Of a DNA stretch of 64,000 bases, positions 17,012 to 25,878 are shown one piece after another. How positions within the stretch are numbered: position 1 is the first letter of the stretch; each line of letters opens with the position of its first letter. Source of the DNA: Ardenticatenaceae bacterium (GTDB lineage: Bacteria > Chloroflexota > Anaerolineae > Promineifilales > Promineifilaceae); contig JACKCC010000013.1 of assembly GCA_020634245.1 (NCBI GenBank), positions 1 to 64,000 on the forward strand, written 5' to 3'. The notes under the pieces are model-generated. The model was not told where the DNA came from. It saw nothing but the letters and a program-made list of their open reading frames with translations, and ran no database searches. Made by a program: the position numbers and the translations under genes.

Positions 17012-17785
17012 ATGGACTGTATCGTAGTTGCCGGGGGCGTCCCCCAGGAAGAAGATTTACTGTACGAATATACACAAGGTAAACCGAAAGCGCTGTTGGA
17101 GATGAACGGCCGTACCATGCTGGAACGAGTCGTCAATGCCCTGCAATCCGCCCGCCAGATTGATGAGATCGTCGTTATTGGGCTGGGCAGCGATATGGGA
17201 CAAACGTTTCTACGGCCGGTGCACCATCTGCCAGGACAGGGCAATCTGATCAACAACGCGATCGCTGGCGTTGACTGGATTATGCAGCATAAACCAGACA
17301 CCCAGGCGGTCATGCTTTCCTCGGCCGACATTCCACTGCTAACCGGCGAACTCGTCGATGCCCTGATCGAGATGTGCCGGCCGTTTGACCAGGGTGTCTA
17401 TTACAGCTTTGTCACAAAAGAAACGATGGAAGCTCGTTTTCCTGGCTCGAAACGCACTTTCACCAAATTGAAGGGCGTGGAAGTGGCCGGAGGCGATTTG
17501 GGCATCATCCAGCCCGATATACTGCTTAATAATCGAGCACTTTGGGAAGCATTATCCAATGCCCGCAAACATGCCTGGCAAATCGCGCGGGAGGTAGGCA
17601 TTATGGTCTTGCTTAAACTGTTGACCCGCCAACTTTCTATCGCCGACATTGAGCAGTTGGCTGAACGCCTGACCGGAATGCCATCCAGAGTGCTGTTGAA
17701 CCCTTATGCCGAAATGGGGATGGATGGAGATAAGCCGCACCAAATCGATCTGCTGCGGGCCGAACTGAAGCGGCTGGAAGGATAA
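17012..17785 (+). CDS. MobA-like nucleotidyltransferase
   Basis: A 257-residue protein with the Rossmann-like NTP-transferase fold: 'IVVAGGVPQEEDLLYEYTQGKPKALLEMNGRTMLE' gives the nucleotide-binding loop with the conserved lysine (KPKALLE), and 'VMLSSADIPLL' gives the metal-binding Asp. It resembles MobA/IspD-like NTP transferases, but the long insertion in the first loop and the C-terminal helical part (residues 180-257) are not those of MobA proper. A role in cofactor or sugar-nucleotide metabolism is likely, but no substrate can be named. Ribosome binding site CTCAGGAG. Confidence 0.78.
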   Translation: MDCIVVAGGVPQEEDLLYEYTQGKPKALLEMNGRTMLERVVNALQSARQIDEIVVIGLGSDMGQTFLRPVHHLPGQGNLINNAIAGVDWIMQHKPDTQAVMLSSADIPLLTGELVDALIEMCRPFDQGVYYSFVTKETMEARFPGSKRTFTKLKGVEVAGGDLGIIQPDILLNNRALWEALSNARKHAWQIAREVGIMVLLKLLTRQLSIADIEQLAERLTGMPSRVLLNPYAEMGMDGDKPHQIDLLRAELKRLEG

Positions 17786-17850
17786 AGTGTCATACGTCAT
17801 TGGGTCATATGTCATCCGTCAGAAAACAAAATGACGCATGAACTTCAGTT

Positions 17851-18363
17851 ATGAACCGGGAACAACTTTCCATCCATGACAAACAGTTTTCCGGTCGATT
17901 GGCGCAGTGGGCAAATGCCAGCCCTGAACGAGGTCGAAACGGCCGTTTCCGGCACACGCTGGCCTGGATTTTCGCCCGTACCGGGGATAGTGTTTTCTGG
18001 CTGGCGGCTATCGCCGTTCTTTTTTGGCAAAAAAAACAGTTGGGGTGGGATTTGCTGCTGGTAGTGTTGGTAACGGCCGTACTCGTAGGCATCCTCAAAG
18101 GTATCTTCCGCCGCCAGCGCCCCAAAGAAAAAAAAGCATTTGCCACTGACAAATATTCATTCCCATCCGGTCATGCTGCGCGGGCAACGGCCGTTGCCGT
18201 CACCCTGGCCTTTTCCAACCCAATCCTGGCTCCGCTGTGGCTGATTTGGGCTGTTCTCGTTTCCCTGGCTCGCGTCGCTCTCTCCCGCCATTACATGAGT
18301 GATGTGATCGGAGGCATGTCGGTGGGATTGCTGACGGGACTTTGTTTACAATTATTGACGTGA
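17851..18363 (+). CDS. PAP2-family membrane phosphatase
   Basis: A 170-residue membrane protein with the complete PAP2 signature: KGIFRRQRP (Kx6RP), PSGHAAR (PSGH) and ARVALSRHYMSD (Rx5Hx3D). Four to five membrane helices are present. Such enzymes dephosphorylate undecaprenyl pyrophosphate, phosphatidylglycerol phosphate or phosphatidate at the outer face of the membrane. It is shorter than BcrC, and the substrate is open. The stop codon lies inside a perfect 18-bp inverted repeat that probably ends or insulates the transcript before the kinase gene. Confidence 0.88.
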   Translation: MNREQLSIHDKQFSGRLAQWANASPERGRNGRFRHTLAWIFARTGDSVFWLAAIAVLFWQKKQLGWDLLLVVLVTAVLVGILKGIFRRQRPKEKKAFATDKYSFPSGHAARATAVAVTLAFSNPILAPLWLIWAVLVSLARVALSRHYMSDVIGGMSVGLLTGLCLQLLT

Positions 18364-18402
18364 AACGTGATGCGTGAAATCTTATCACGCATCACGTTTC
18401 AC
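18360..18402. repeat. Perfect 18-bp inverted repeat between PAP2 and kinase genes
   Basis: Arms 18360-18377 and 18385-18402 with a 7-nt loop, core CGTGATGCGTGA. Related 'gtgatacgtgatgcgt' motifs form the spacer hairpin near 58520-58565 and occur around 33780 and 34030. It is therefore a dispersed element rather than a unique terminator. Confidence 0.8.
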
Positions 18403-18426
18403 GCGACTCTATTAAAAGGATTATTG

Positions 18427-19434
18427 ATGCCCAACAAATACATTGCGATTGAAGGCGTTATTGGTGTCGGTAAGACAACGTTAGCCCGTTTATTGCAGCC
18501 TCATTTCAACGCCACCGTTTTACTGGAAGTGTTTGAAGAAAACCCATTCCTGGCCGATTTTTACCAGGATCGGGAGCGCCACGCCTTCCAAACGCAGATC
18601 TTCTTCCTGCTCAGCCGCTACCACCAGCAGCATCAGGCCGTACCGGAGGCGCTGCGGCGGGGTACGCTGGTAACCGATTACACGTTTGCCAAAGATGAGC
18701 TGTTTGCCTGGCTGAATTTGAAGGACGACGAGCTGGCAATGTACGGCCGTGTCCACGCCGCCCTGGGTGAAAAAATCCCCAAACCCGACCTGATCGTCTA
18801 CCTGGATGCCGAGCACGACGTGACCATGCGCCGCATCATGCTGCGCGACCGCCCTTACGAACGCAACATGGATCCGGCCTACATCCAGGAAGTTGCCGCC
18901 GCTTACAAAGCGTGGCTCTCCAATCTGGAAGACACTCACGTCCTGACCATTGACACCACCCATCTCGACTTTCTGGCTAACAAAGCCGACCTGGATTACG
19001 TCATCAATCTCATCGAGGAGACACTGGCCCGGAATTCGCTGCCGGTGGATAAAACCGCCCAATCCCAGTTAGCCCTGTTGCAAGAAGGTCATCTCAACGC
19101 TTACCAGCAGTTCCATCGCCAACTGGACAGCAGCAAACAGTTCGATCCCGATCCTTTTTTCAACTACATCCTGCTCACTGAAGAAATGGGGGAAATTGCC
19201 AGCGAACTGGTGAACGTATGGCGGACGATAGAGCGGTTGAAGGGTGACGGCCGTACCACCCCCGAAGCCCGCCAGGAAGCCCTCAACCAGCACCGCCCCA
19301 GCCTGCGGGGCGAACTGGCCGACCTCCTGGCCTACACCCTTAAACTGGCCAACTACGCCGGCATCGACCTGGAAGCCGCCTACCAGGAAAAAATGAAGCA
19401 AAACATCAGCCGCGAGTGGCCCAAAAATATATGA
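18427..19434 (+). CDS. Deoxynucleoside kinase fused to MazG-like NTP pyrophosphohydrolase
   Basis: The ATG at 18427 follows AAAAGGATTATTG and gives 335 residues; an ATG 60 bp upstream lies in the inverted repeat and is rejected. Residues 1-205 are a dNK-type kinase: P-loop EGVIGVGKTT, 'FEENPFLADFY', DRS-like 'TDYTFAKDELFAW', and LID region 'RIMLRDRPYERNMDP'. Residues about 235-335 look like an all-alpha MazG/dUTPase-like fold with 'LLTEEMGEIASEL' and 'LRGELADLLAYTLKLA' (ExxE...ExxD). The kinase makes deoxynucleoside monophosphates for salvage; the second domain may remove non-canonical or excess NTPs. The combination in one chain is uncommon and suggests pool balancing. The fusion has no internal stop or start and seems genuine. 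Confidence 0.82.
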   Translation: MPNKYIAIEGVIGVGKTTLARLLQPHFNATVLLEVFEENPFLADFYQDRERHAFQTQIFFLLSRYHQQHQAVPEALRRGTLVTDYTFAKDELFAWLNLKDDELAMYGRVHAALGEKIPKPDLIVYLDAEHDVTMRRIMLRDRPYERNMDPAYIQEVAAAYKAWLSNLEDTHVLTIDTTHLDFLANKADLDYVINLIEETLARNSLPVDKTAQSQLALLQEGHLNAYQQFHRQLDSSKQFDPDPFFNYILLTEEMGEIASELVNVWRTIERLKGDGRTTPEARQEALNQHRPSLRGELADLLAYTLKLANYAGIDLEAAYQEKMKQNISREWPKNI

Positions 19435-19506
19435 GGAAATCCTCATCATGACGTTTACACTATACCAAAGTCACTGTTTCCGTTTTATTATTTTTGGGTA
19501 TTAGGT

Positions 19507-19543
19507 GAAAACGGGAAAAGAGAACGATGGTTCTCCCGTTTTC
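19507..19543 (+). terminator. Terminator after the kinase-MazG gene
   Basis: Arms GAAAACGGGA (19507-19516) and the perfect complement (19534-19543), with an inner GAGAAC/GTTCTC pairing. It lies 73 bp after the stop. The T run is within the stem's 3' arm, so efficiency is uncertain. Confidence 0.6.
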
Positions 19544-19635
19544 CCTGAGTAAATCACAATCTCACGTTTTGGTTTTATCAAAATACTTTTTATGATTTAC
19601 ATAATCAACAACAAGTTCTGGAGACACATTTCATT

Positions 19636-21411
19636 ATGACCCCAAAAGAGAAATCTGACCGTCTTCTACCCGCCTGGAGTAAAATCAGCCTCTTCGTTGC
19701 TATCCTGGTCATCATCATTAGTCTGGCCGCCGCCCCCGCAGCCCAGGCTGTACCTAACGAACCGGATGCCGCGCTGCAAGCCCTCATCAGCAAAGCCGAA
19801 GCTAACGGCACCGTCCGTGTGATTGTTGGTTTGAATGTTCCCTTTACGCCGGAAGGCCAACTGGCCAGCACACAAGCTGTGGATCGCCAGCAGCAAGCCA
19901 TTCAAATCGCCCAAAACCAGGTCTGGCAGCAGATTGCCGGTTACAACAGCCAGTTGGACGTCACTTTCAAATATATCCCCGCCATGGCTGTTTCGGTTGA
20001 TGTCGCCGCTTTGAACAAACTGATTAGTTTGCCCGAAGTCAGCCAGATTCAAGAAGATAAACTGTCTGCCCCCACCCTGGCCAGCAGCATACCGGTCATC
20101 GGCGCGGACAATGCCTGGACTGCTGGCTACACCGGGACCGGTCAGACAGTTGCCATTCTGGATACCGGCGTGGACAAAACTCACAGTTTCTTCCAGGGCG
20201 GCCGGGTTGTTTCCGAAGCTTGCTTCTCCACAACGTACGCGCCTTATGGCTCTACCTCGGTTTGCCCCAGCGGTGCGGACTTCCAGATTGGAACCGGCGC
20301 GGGCGTTGATTGTACTGCCCAAGTTACTGGTAGTGCTGTTGGTGAGTGCGCCCATGGCACACATGTGGCCGGTATTGCTGCCGGTAATAATGGTGGTGTT
20401 AACATTGGCGTAGCCAAAAATGCCCAGATTATTGCTATTCAGGTTTTCTCCTACTTTGTAGGTACAATTTGTTATCCTTATTCAGATCCATCTCAAACCT
20501 GTGCCTTGACCTACACTTCCGATCAAATTAGCGGGCTGGAACGGGTTTACGATTTGCGCAATGATTTCAACATTGCGGCTGTTAACATGAGCCTGGGCGG
20601 TGCAACACTTTATTCTTCCGCCTCGGCTTGCGATAACGATGAGCCATACCGGAAAGCAGCGATTGATAATTTACGCTCTGTGGGCATTGCCACAATCGTT
20701 GCCACTGGCAACAGCAGCTCCAGAACCGGAATATCCGCTCCGGCCTGTATCTCTTCTGCTATCAGCGTCGGCTCAACCCAGGATAATGATGTTGTTTCAT
20801 CTTTTTCCAATGTTGCCTCCATCATGGACCTGTTTGCGCCCGGATCCAGCATCACATCCTCAATCCCTGGTGAACATTTAGGCACGTGGGATGGCACTTC
20901 GATGGCCACGCCACACGTCACTGGAGCCTGGGCGGTCTTCAAATCGGCCGTTCCCACGGCAACCATCGACCAGGTTCTGGCAGCTTTCAAAAATACAGGC
21001 ACGTTAGTTGACGACACCCGGCCATATTTATCACCAACTTTACCAGCAGGATCGGTTAAAGATATTCCTCGCATCAATGTTGATCTGGCCATTGATTCTT
21101 ATACTGACCCCGCTGCCAGAAACGATGGCGCGGGCACGCCGCTCAACACGGCCGTAACGGTTGATCCATTGCTGAACGATAGCGACGTTTTCCCGGCCGA
21201 ATTAACGATTACCAATGTGGGCACAGCCTCACACGGTGTTGTCAATTGGACGGTAGATGACAAGTTTATCTACACGCCAAACACCGACTACAGAGGCGCG
21301 GACAACTTTACGTACACCATCGTCGATGGATATGCCAACAGCGCGACCGCTACCGTCACCATTGTTGTTGACCCCGAAAAAACCTTTTTGCCCATCATAG
21401 TAAGCAATTAG
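19636..21411 (+). CDS. Secreted subtilisin-like serine protease (S8) with Ig/cadherin-like tail
   Basis: A 591-residue protein with a signal peptide ('LFVAILVIIISLAAAPAAQA', cut after about residue 37), an I9-like propeptide (residues about 40-140), and an S8 domain with Asp in AILDTGVDKTH, His in CAHGTHVAGI and Ser in WDGTSMATPHVTGA. Residues about 490-580 form a tandem-repeat-type beta domain ('AVTVDPLLNDSDVF', 'FTYTIVDGYANSATATVTI') like the cadherin-related 'Ig-like' modules of surface proteins. It ends in 'KTFLPIIVSN', the same kind of tail (LPI-S-N) as the subtilase at 14886 (LFLPISINE) and the phospholipase D gene ('YLPLILNNY'). This may be a shared sorting or anchoring motif. Confidence 0.9.
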   Translation: MTPKEKSDRLLPAWSKISLFVAILVIIISLAAAPAAQAVPNEPDAALQALISKAEANGTVRVIVGLNVPFTPEGQLASTQAVDRQQQAIQIAQNQVWQQIAGYNSQLDVTFKYIPAMAVSVDVAALNKLISLPEVSQIQEDKLSAPTLASSIPVIGADNAWTAGYTGTGQTVAILDTGVDKTHSFFQGGRVVSEACFSTTYAPYGSTSVCPSGADFQIGTGAGVDCTAQVTGSAVGECAHGTHVAGIAAGNNGGVNIGVAKNAQIIAIQVFSYFVGTICYPYSDPSQTCALTYTSDQISGLERVYDLRNDFNIAAVNMSLGGATLYSSASACDNDEPYRKAAIDNLRSVGIATIVATGNSSSRTGISAPACISSAISVGSTQDNDVVSSFSNVASIMDLFAPGSSITSSIPGEHLGTWDGTSMATPHVTGAWAVFKSAVPTATIDQVLAAFKNTGTLVDDTRPYLSPTLPAGSVKDIPRINVDLAIDSYTDPAARNDGAGTPLNTAVTVDPLLNDSDVFPAELTITNVGTASHGVVNWTVDDKFIYTPNTDYRGADNFTYTIVDGYANSATATVTIVVDPEKTFLPIIVSN

Positions 21412-21429
21412 CCCCCAGCGTTAAACCGC

Positions 21430-21467
21430 AAGGCTCTGGAAACAACTGCTGTTTTCAGAGCCTTTTT
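21430..21467 (+). terminator. Intrinsic terminator of the second subtilase gene
   Basis: A 9-bp stem (AAGGCTCTG at 21430-21438 with CAGAGCCTT at 21456-21464) followed by a run of seven T. It lies 19 bp after the stop. Confidence 0.85.
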
Positions 21468-21489
21468 TTATACCCGCAGCGAGTATATT

Positions 21490-22308
21490 TCACCGATCAA
21501 AATACCAGGTCTCGTCGGCGATGAAGAACCAGGTATCCGGCTTACTAACGGCCGTTGCCATAAACATGGCCGGCGGCCAGGGCAAATGCTCCCAACCCGC
21601 TTCCGTTTCCACCAGAGGCATAAAGGTTTCGTTGCGCAAACGCAGCAAATCGGGCAGTGAATTGGGGTCGGCCGGGTCGTCTTCAAAACCAAAATGGGGC
21701 GGGTCATCGGTGGCAATTTCAATGCCGCCCAGGTAGCAGGCAAAGACCTGCTCATAGGTCAGCCGGTGAGCCGCGGCAAAGAAACCTAAATATTGGCTGG
21801 GCAAATCTTCAATGGAAAAGGGGGTAAAGGGACCAGCGAGGCTGCGCGGCACTTCTCCCTGCCACTGCTCAAACCGGGTGCTCCAATCGACGTAGATGCT
21901 CCAGGCAACGGCCGTTATCTCTGCTTCATCCACCTCGCCCGACACCCAATAACTGGCGCTGTAGCCGGTCAAATTGTCGCGCACCCCCTGGCTGATGGTG
22001 ATGACACGGCCGTTTTGCTGTACGGCCGTTACCACATCACTGATCACCTGCGCCGGATGCCCCGTATTAAAATGGGATGTGTCAAACCAGCCATAAGTAT
22101 CGTTGTACAAATAACGCGACCAGGGCGTTTTCCGCGCCGCTTCCGAATCATGCGACGGGTCTGCCAGGCAGTCCCGGCCCGGCAGCACAATATTGAGGGA
22201 TTTGTACGGCCGTTGTTCCCCCAAAACATATTCATACAACCCGGCCAGCACCGCCAACGGCATCAACATGCCAATGAGGAACTGCGCCAGGCGCTTCTTT
22301 AGTTTCAT
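21490..22308 (-). CDS. Hypothetical membrane-anchored protein
   Basis: The ATG at 22308 (MKLKKRLAQF) is preferred to the one six codons upstream because a GGATGG stretch lies at the right distance; 272 residues. One N-terminal membrane segment (FLIGMLMPLAVLAGLYEYVLG) anchors an extracytoplasmic domain rich in aromatic residues, with 'SRYLYNDTYGWFDTSHFNTGH' and 'SYWVSGEVDEAEITAVAWSIYVDW'. The aromatic, Asp/His-rich first half could be a carbohydrate or peptidoglycan-binding or hydrolytic domain, but no family is recognised. It faces the second subtilase gene across a shared terminator. Confidence 0.65.
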   Translation of the reverse strand: MKLKKRLAQFLIGMLMPLAVLAGLYEYVLGEQRPYKSLNIVLPGRDCLADPSHDSEAARKTPWSRYLYNDTYGWFDTSHFNTGHPAQVISDVVTAVQQNGRVITISQGVRDNLTGYSASYWVSGEVDEAEITAVAWSIYVDWSTRFEQWQGEVPRSLAGPFTPFSIEDLPSQYLGFFAAAHRLTYEQVFACYLGGIEIATDDPPHFGFEDDPADPNSLPDLLRLRNETFMPLVETEAGWEHLPWPPAMFMATAVSKPDTWFFIADETWYFDR

Positions 22309-22535
22309 GATTATCCATCCTACCATTCAGGCCGATCGATAACCGTCAGGCTTATATGGGCTGCAAGTTGGGATTGTTAGTGGAAAAAGATGAATAACGA
22401 ACAAGCACAGACGTGATCGCCATCAATTTTTGATAACAATCATTCTACAACATTTCTCGTTACACCGCGAGAGGGTCTCCTGCTTAAAACCCGAAGGGCT
22501 TCATTGTGGATTAACAAAATACCGCTGGTATTGGT

Positions 22536-22588
22536 GTAGAGGCAGTGCCTTGTGCCTGTCCTGGGCGACCACAAGGGCGCGCCCCTAC
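22536..22588. repeat. Dispersed 55-bp imperfect palindrome, copy 1
   Basis: Begins GTAGAGGCAGTGCCTTGTGC and ends ACAAGGGCGCGCCCCTAC, so the two ends can pair. Related copies lie at 22643, 35877 and 43734. All four are in spacers. Confidence 0.85.
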
Positions 22589-22642
22589 GATACCGGCATT
22601 AATTTTTCAGGTTCTCTGGGAATTCATGGGGTCGTGGTAAAT

Positions 22643-22698
22643 GTAGAGGCGTGGTCTTGTACCCGCCCACTGGGGCGACCACAAGGGTACGCCCCTAC
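22643..22698. repeat. Dispersed 55-bp imperfect palindrome, copy 2
   Basis: Same element as at 22536 (GTAGAGGCGTGGTCTTGTAC ... CAAGGGTACGCCCCTAC). Direct orientation relative to copy 1, 54 bp apart. Confidence 0.85.
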
Positions 22699-22770
22699 AA
22701 ATGGTATTCCCCCCTGAAATCCTGAAGACCCATTTTTCAATCTGCAAATAAACCCTTCGGGGCCACAATT

Positions 22771-25746
22771 TTAAGCAACCAAAACCTGGCGCAAAAATTG
22801 GCCGGTATAACTGTCATCGACCTGCGCCACTACCTCTGGCGGCCCCTGGGCAATAATATATCCGCCATTGTCACCGCCTTCCGGCCCCAGGTCAATGATG
22901 TAATCGGCCGTTTTGATCACATCCAGGTTATGCTCAATCACGATAACCGTGTTGCCGGCATCCACCAGCCGGTGCAGCACATCCAACAGCCGCTGGATGT
23001 CGGCAAAATGCAGGCCGGTCGTCGGCTCATCGAGAATGTAGACGGTGCGACCGGTGGCTACCCGGCTCAACTCTTTGGCCAGCTTGATGCGCTGGGCCTC
23101 GCCGCCGCTGAGAGTCAGGGCGCTTTGCCCCAGCTTGATGTAGTCCAGCCCCACGTCGTGCAGCGTTTGCAGCATCCGGGCGATCTTGGGATGGTTGGCA
23201 AAAATTTCCAGTGCTTCCTGCACGTCCATGTCCAGCACGTCGGCGATGTTTTTGCCTTTGTAGGTGACGGTGAGCGTTTCGCGGTTGAAGCGACGGCCGT
23301 TACACTCCCGGCACGTCACCCACACATCAGCCAGAAAATGCATCTCCACCTTGCGCTGGCCGTAGCCGCCGCACGCCTCACAGCGCCCGCCCTTCACATT
23401 AAAACTAAACCGGCCTGATTTGTAACCACGCGCTTTGGCCTGCGGCGTGCTGGCAAACAACTTGCGAATCTCGTCAAATACCTTGACGTATGTCGCCGGA
23501 TTGGAGCGCGGCGTGCGGCCAATGGGGTCCTGGGTGATATTGATCACCTTGTCCAGATGGGCCAGCCCTTCGATGCGGTCGTGCGGGCCGGGCGGCTCCT
23601 GGGCATTGTGCAGCGTGCGGGCCAGCGCCGGGTGCAGCGTCTCGGCCACCAGGCTGCTCTTGCCGCTGCCGCTGACTCCGGTGACGCAAATCATCGTCCC
23701 CAGTGGGAATTCGGCAGTGACGTTTTTGAGATTATGCAGGCGCGCCCCGACCACCCTCAGTGACCCATTTTGCGGCTGGCGGCGGGAACGGCCGTTCGGC
23801 GCTGTCACCTGTTTCACTCCGCTCAAATACTGCCCGGTCAACGAATCGGGGTCGGCCGCCACCACATCCGGCGGCCCGGCGGCGATGATCTGGCCGCCCA
23901 GGACGCCGGCACCCGGCCCCAAATCAATCAACCAGTCCGATTCGCGCATCGTTTCTTCGTCGTGCTCCACCACCAGAACCGTATTACCCATGTCACGCAG
24001 TTGGTGCAGCGTGTCTAGCAAGGCGCGATTATCGCGGGCATGCAGCCCAATCGACGGTTCATCCAAAATGTAAAGTACGCCCACCAGGCCGCAGCCAATC
24101 TGGCTGGCCAGCCGGATGCGCTGCCCCTCGCCGCCGGAAAGCGTCGGCGCAGCCCGATCCAACGTCAAATAATGCAGCCCCACGTTAAGCATAAATTGCA
24201 GCCGGTCGCGGATTTCCTTGAGGACTTCTTCGGCGATTTCGAATTGTTCGTCGGTGAGTCCCGGCCTGGAATTGCCATTTAGACTCAGCAGGGGAACGGC
24301 GACCAAAAGTCGCTTAGCGCTGGGGAGCGAGGGAGAATTCACCCCTTCACCACTGCCCCCCTTCACCCCTGCATTTGACAAAGAAACCACCCACTCATAC
24401 GCCTCATCAATCGCCATCGCCCCTACTTCGGTGATGGTCTGGCCGCCGACGGTGACGCCGCGGGCTTCGGGGCGCAGGCGGGTTCCGGCACAGGTAGGAC
24501 ACGGCCGTTGACTCATAAAACTGGCATACCAGCGGCGCGTAAACTCCGATTTGGTCTGGTGGAAGAGGCGGTTGACGTTGTGAATGATGCCCTTCATTGG
24601 CCGGCTTACCTCGCCCGACCAGGACGTATCATCCCGCTCGATGCCATACTTGAAATGAATCACCTCGTCGCCGGAGCCGTAAAACATCGCCTGGCGGAAA
24701 CGTTCCGGCAGCTCCTGCCAGGGCATCTCCAAATCGACGCCGTAATGCTCGGCGATGGCCTTGAGTTGACTCGTCGTCCACTTGTTTTTCTTCTTGCGCA
24801 CGTTGCCGTACCAGCGCAGCGCCCCATCCATAATCGACAGCGCCGGGTCTTCGATGATGAGGTCAGGGTCCACCTGCATCTGCGTACCGATGCCGTGACA
24901 GTCGGGGCACATACCCAGCGGCGAGTTGAAGCTAAATAACTGCGGCGACAGTTCAGGAAAACTGATTTCGCAGTGGGGGCAGGCATTGTGCTCGCTGTAC
25001 GGCCGTTCCTCCTCCCCTAAATCGACAATCAACAACCCGTCCCCGGTGCGCAATGCCGTCTCCACCGAATCAATCAAACGAGTCTGGAAAGCAGCATCCA
25101 GCGCTTCCGGCACGGCCAGCCGGTCTACCACCAGTTCCACATGATGCTTTTTCTTCTTGTCCAGTTTAGGCAGCCCGGCGCTCAAATCGACCAGTTCACC
25201 GTTAACCCGCGCCCGGATGAAACCATCCTGTTTGGCCTGGCGCAGCGCATCGGCGTGGGTCCCTTTGCGGTTACGGGCAATGGGAGCCAGCAATTGGAAG
25301 CGGATTCCGGCCGGCAGCGCCGCCAGTTGGCCAGCGATTTGCGGCGCGGTTTGCGGCTGGACAGGACGGCCGCATTCCGGACAGTGGGGCGTGCCAATGC
25401 GCGCATACAGCACCCGCAAATAATCCATCACCTCGGTCACTGTGCCTACCGTTGATCGCGGATTTTTGCTGACAGCTTTCTGCTCGATGGCGATGGCCGG
25501 GCTGAGACCGATGATGGCATCGACTTTGGGCTTTTCCATCTGCCCTAAAAACTGGCGGGCATAGGAAGATAAACTTTCGACGTAACGGCGCTGGCCTTCG
25601 GCAAAGATGGTATCGAAGGCCAGCGATGATTTGCCGCTGCCGCTGACGCCGGTCAAAACGACCAGTTTGTGGCGCGGAATGGTAACATCAATGTGTTTGA
25701 GATTATGCTGTTGGGCCCCACGAATGATAATTTGTTCCGGTTCCAT
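22771..25746 (-). CDS. uvrA: Excinuclease ABC subunit A
   Basis: A 991-residue damage-recognition ATPase of nucleotide excision repair, acting as a dimer with UvrB. Two ABC modules are visible: Walker A GVSGSGKSSLAFDT and signature LSGGEGQRIRLASQIG in the first; GVSGSGKSSLVAET and LTLSGGEAQRIKLAKELS in the second. Zinc-finger cysteines (CPECGRP, CPHC, CEACGGYG, CRECNGRRF) and the insertion domain 'RRYVESLSSYARQFLGQMEKP' are present. An unusual low-complexity insertion of about 35 residues (SNAGVKGGSGEG...) lies just before the first ABC signature. A CGAAC-N4-GTTC box lies 18 bp before the start. Confidence 0.96.
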   Translation of the reverse strand: MEPEQIIIRGAQQHNLKHIDVTIPRHKLVVLTGVSGSGKSSLAFDTIFAEGQRRYVESLSSYARQFLGQMEKPKVDAIIGLSPAIAIEQKAVSKNPRSTVGTVTEVMDYLRVLYARIGTPHCPECGRPVQPQTAPQIAGQLAALPAGIRFQLLAPIARNRKGTHADALRQAKQDGFIRARVNGELVDLSAGLPKLDKKKKHHVELVVDRLAVPEALDAAFQTRLIDSVETALRTGDGLLIVDLGEEERPYSEHNACPHCEISFPELSPQLFSFNSPLGMCPDCHGIGTQMQVDPDLIIEDPALSIMDGALRWYGNVRKKKNKWTTSQLKAIAEHYGVDLEMPWQELPERFRQAMFYGSGDEVIHFKYGIERDDTSWSGEVSRPMKGIIHNVNRLFHQTKSEFTRRWYASFMSQRPCPTCAGTRLRPEARGVTVGGQTITEVGAMAIDEAYEWVVSLSNAGVKGGSGEGVNSPSLPSAKRLLVAVPLLSLNGNSRPGLTDEQFEIAEEVLKEIRDRLQFMLNVGLHYLTLDRAAPTLSGGEGQRIRLASQIGCGLVGVLYILDEPSIGLHARDNRALLDTLHQLRDMGNTVLVVEHDEETMRESDWLIDLGPGAGVLGGQIIAAGPPDVVAADPDSLTGQYLSGVKQVTAPNGRSRRQPQNGSLRVVGARLHNLKNVTAEFPLGTMICVTGVSGSGKSSLVAETLHPALARTLHNAQEPPGPHDRIEGLAHLDKVINITQDPIGRTPRSNPATYVKVFDEIRKLFASTPQAKARGYKSGRFSFNVKGGRCEACGGYGQRKVEMHFLADVWVTCRECNGRRFNRETLTVTYKGKNIADVLDMDVQEALEIFANHPKIARMLQTLHDVGLDYIKLGQSALTLSGGEAQRIKLAKELSRVATGRTVYILDEPTTGLHFADIQRLLDVLHRLVDAGNTVIVIEHNLDVIKTADYIIDLGPEGGDNGGYIIAQGPPEVVAQVDDSYTGQFLRQVLVA

Positions 25747-25763
25747 TTCATCTAACCTCTATA

Positions 25764-25777
25764 CGAACACCTGTTCT
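25764..25777. promoter_or_regulatory. LexA/SOS-type box upstream of uvrA
   Basis: CGAACACCTGTTCT matches the Gram-positive/Chloroflexota style SOS consensus (CGAAC-N4-GTTCG) in nine of ten fixed positions. It sits 18 bp before the uvrA start codon, where LexA would block transcription until DNA damage. Seen directly; the function is inferred from the known biology of uvrA. Confidence 0.6.
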
Positions 25778-25837
25778 AATTCGAAGTTAAATTCTATCAT
25801 GAAATGGAAACGGCCGCTACTATTTTTCAACAAAATC

Positions 25838-25871
25838 AGACCCTAAGGGTTTGCAGAAACCCTTAGGGTCT
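25838..25871. repeat. Dispersed palindrome, GACCCTAAGGGT type
   Basis: Perfect 15-bp arms (25838-25852 and 25857-25871) with a 4-nt loop, between uvrA and the DsrE-like gene. The same arm core occurs at 41076-41108. On the minus strand it lies in the uvrA leader. Confidence 0.85.
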
Positions 25872-25878
25872 AAATCTT

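Larger units (their letters stand above)
22327..22770. other. Gene-free region with two dispersed palindromes
   Basis: Apart from the two copies of the 55-bp element listed separately, nothing is recognised. The rest is AT-rich, with no convincing promoter or open frame. Confidence 0.5.
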
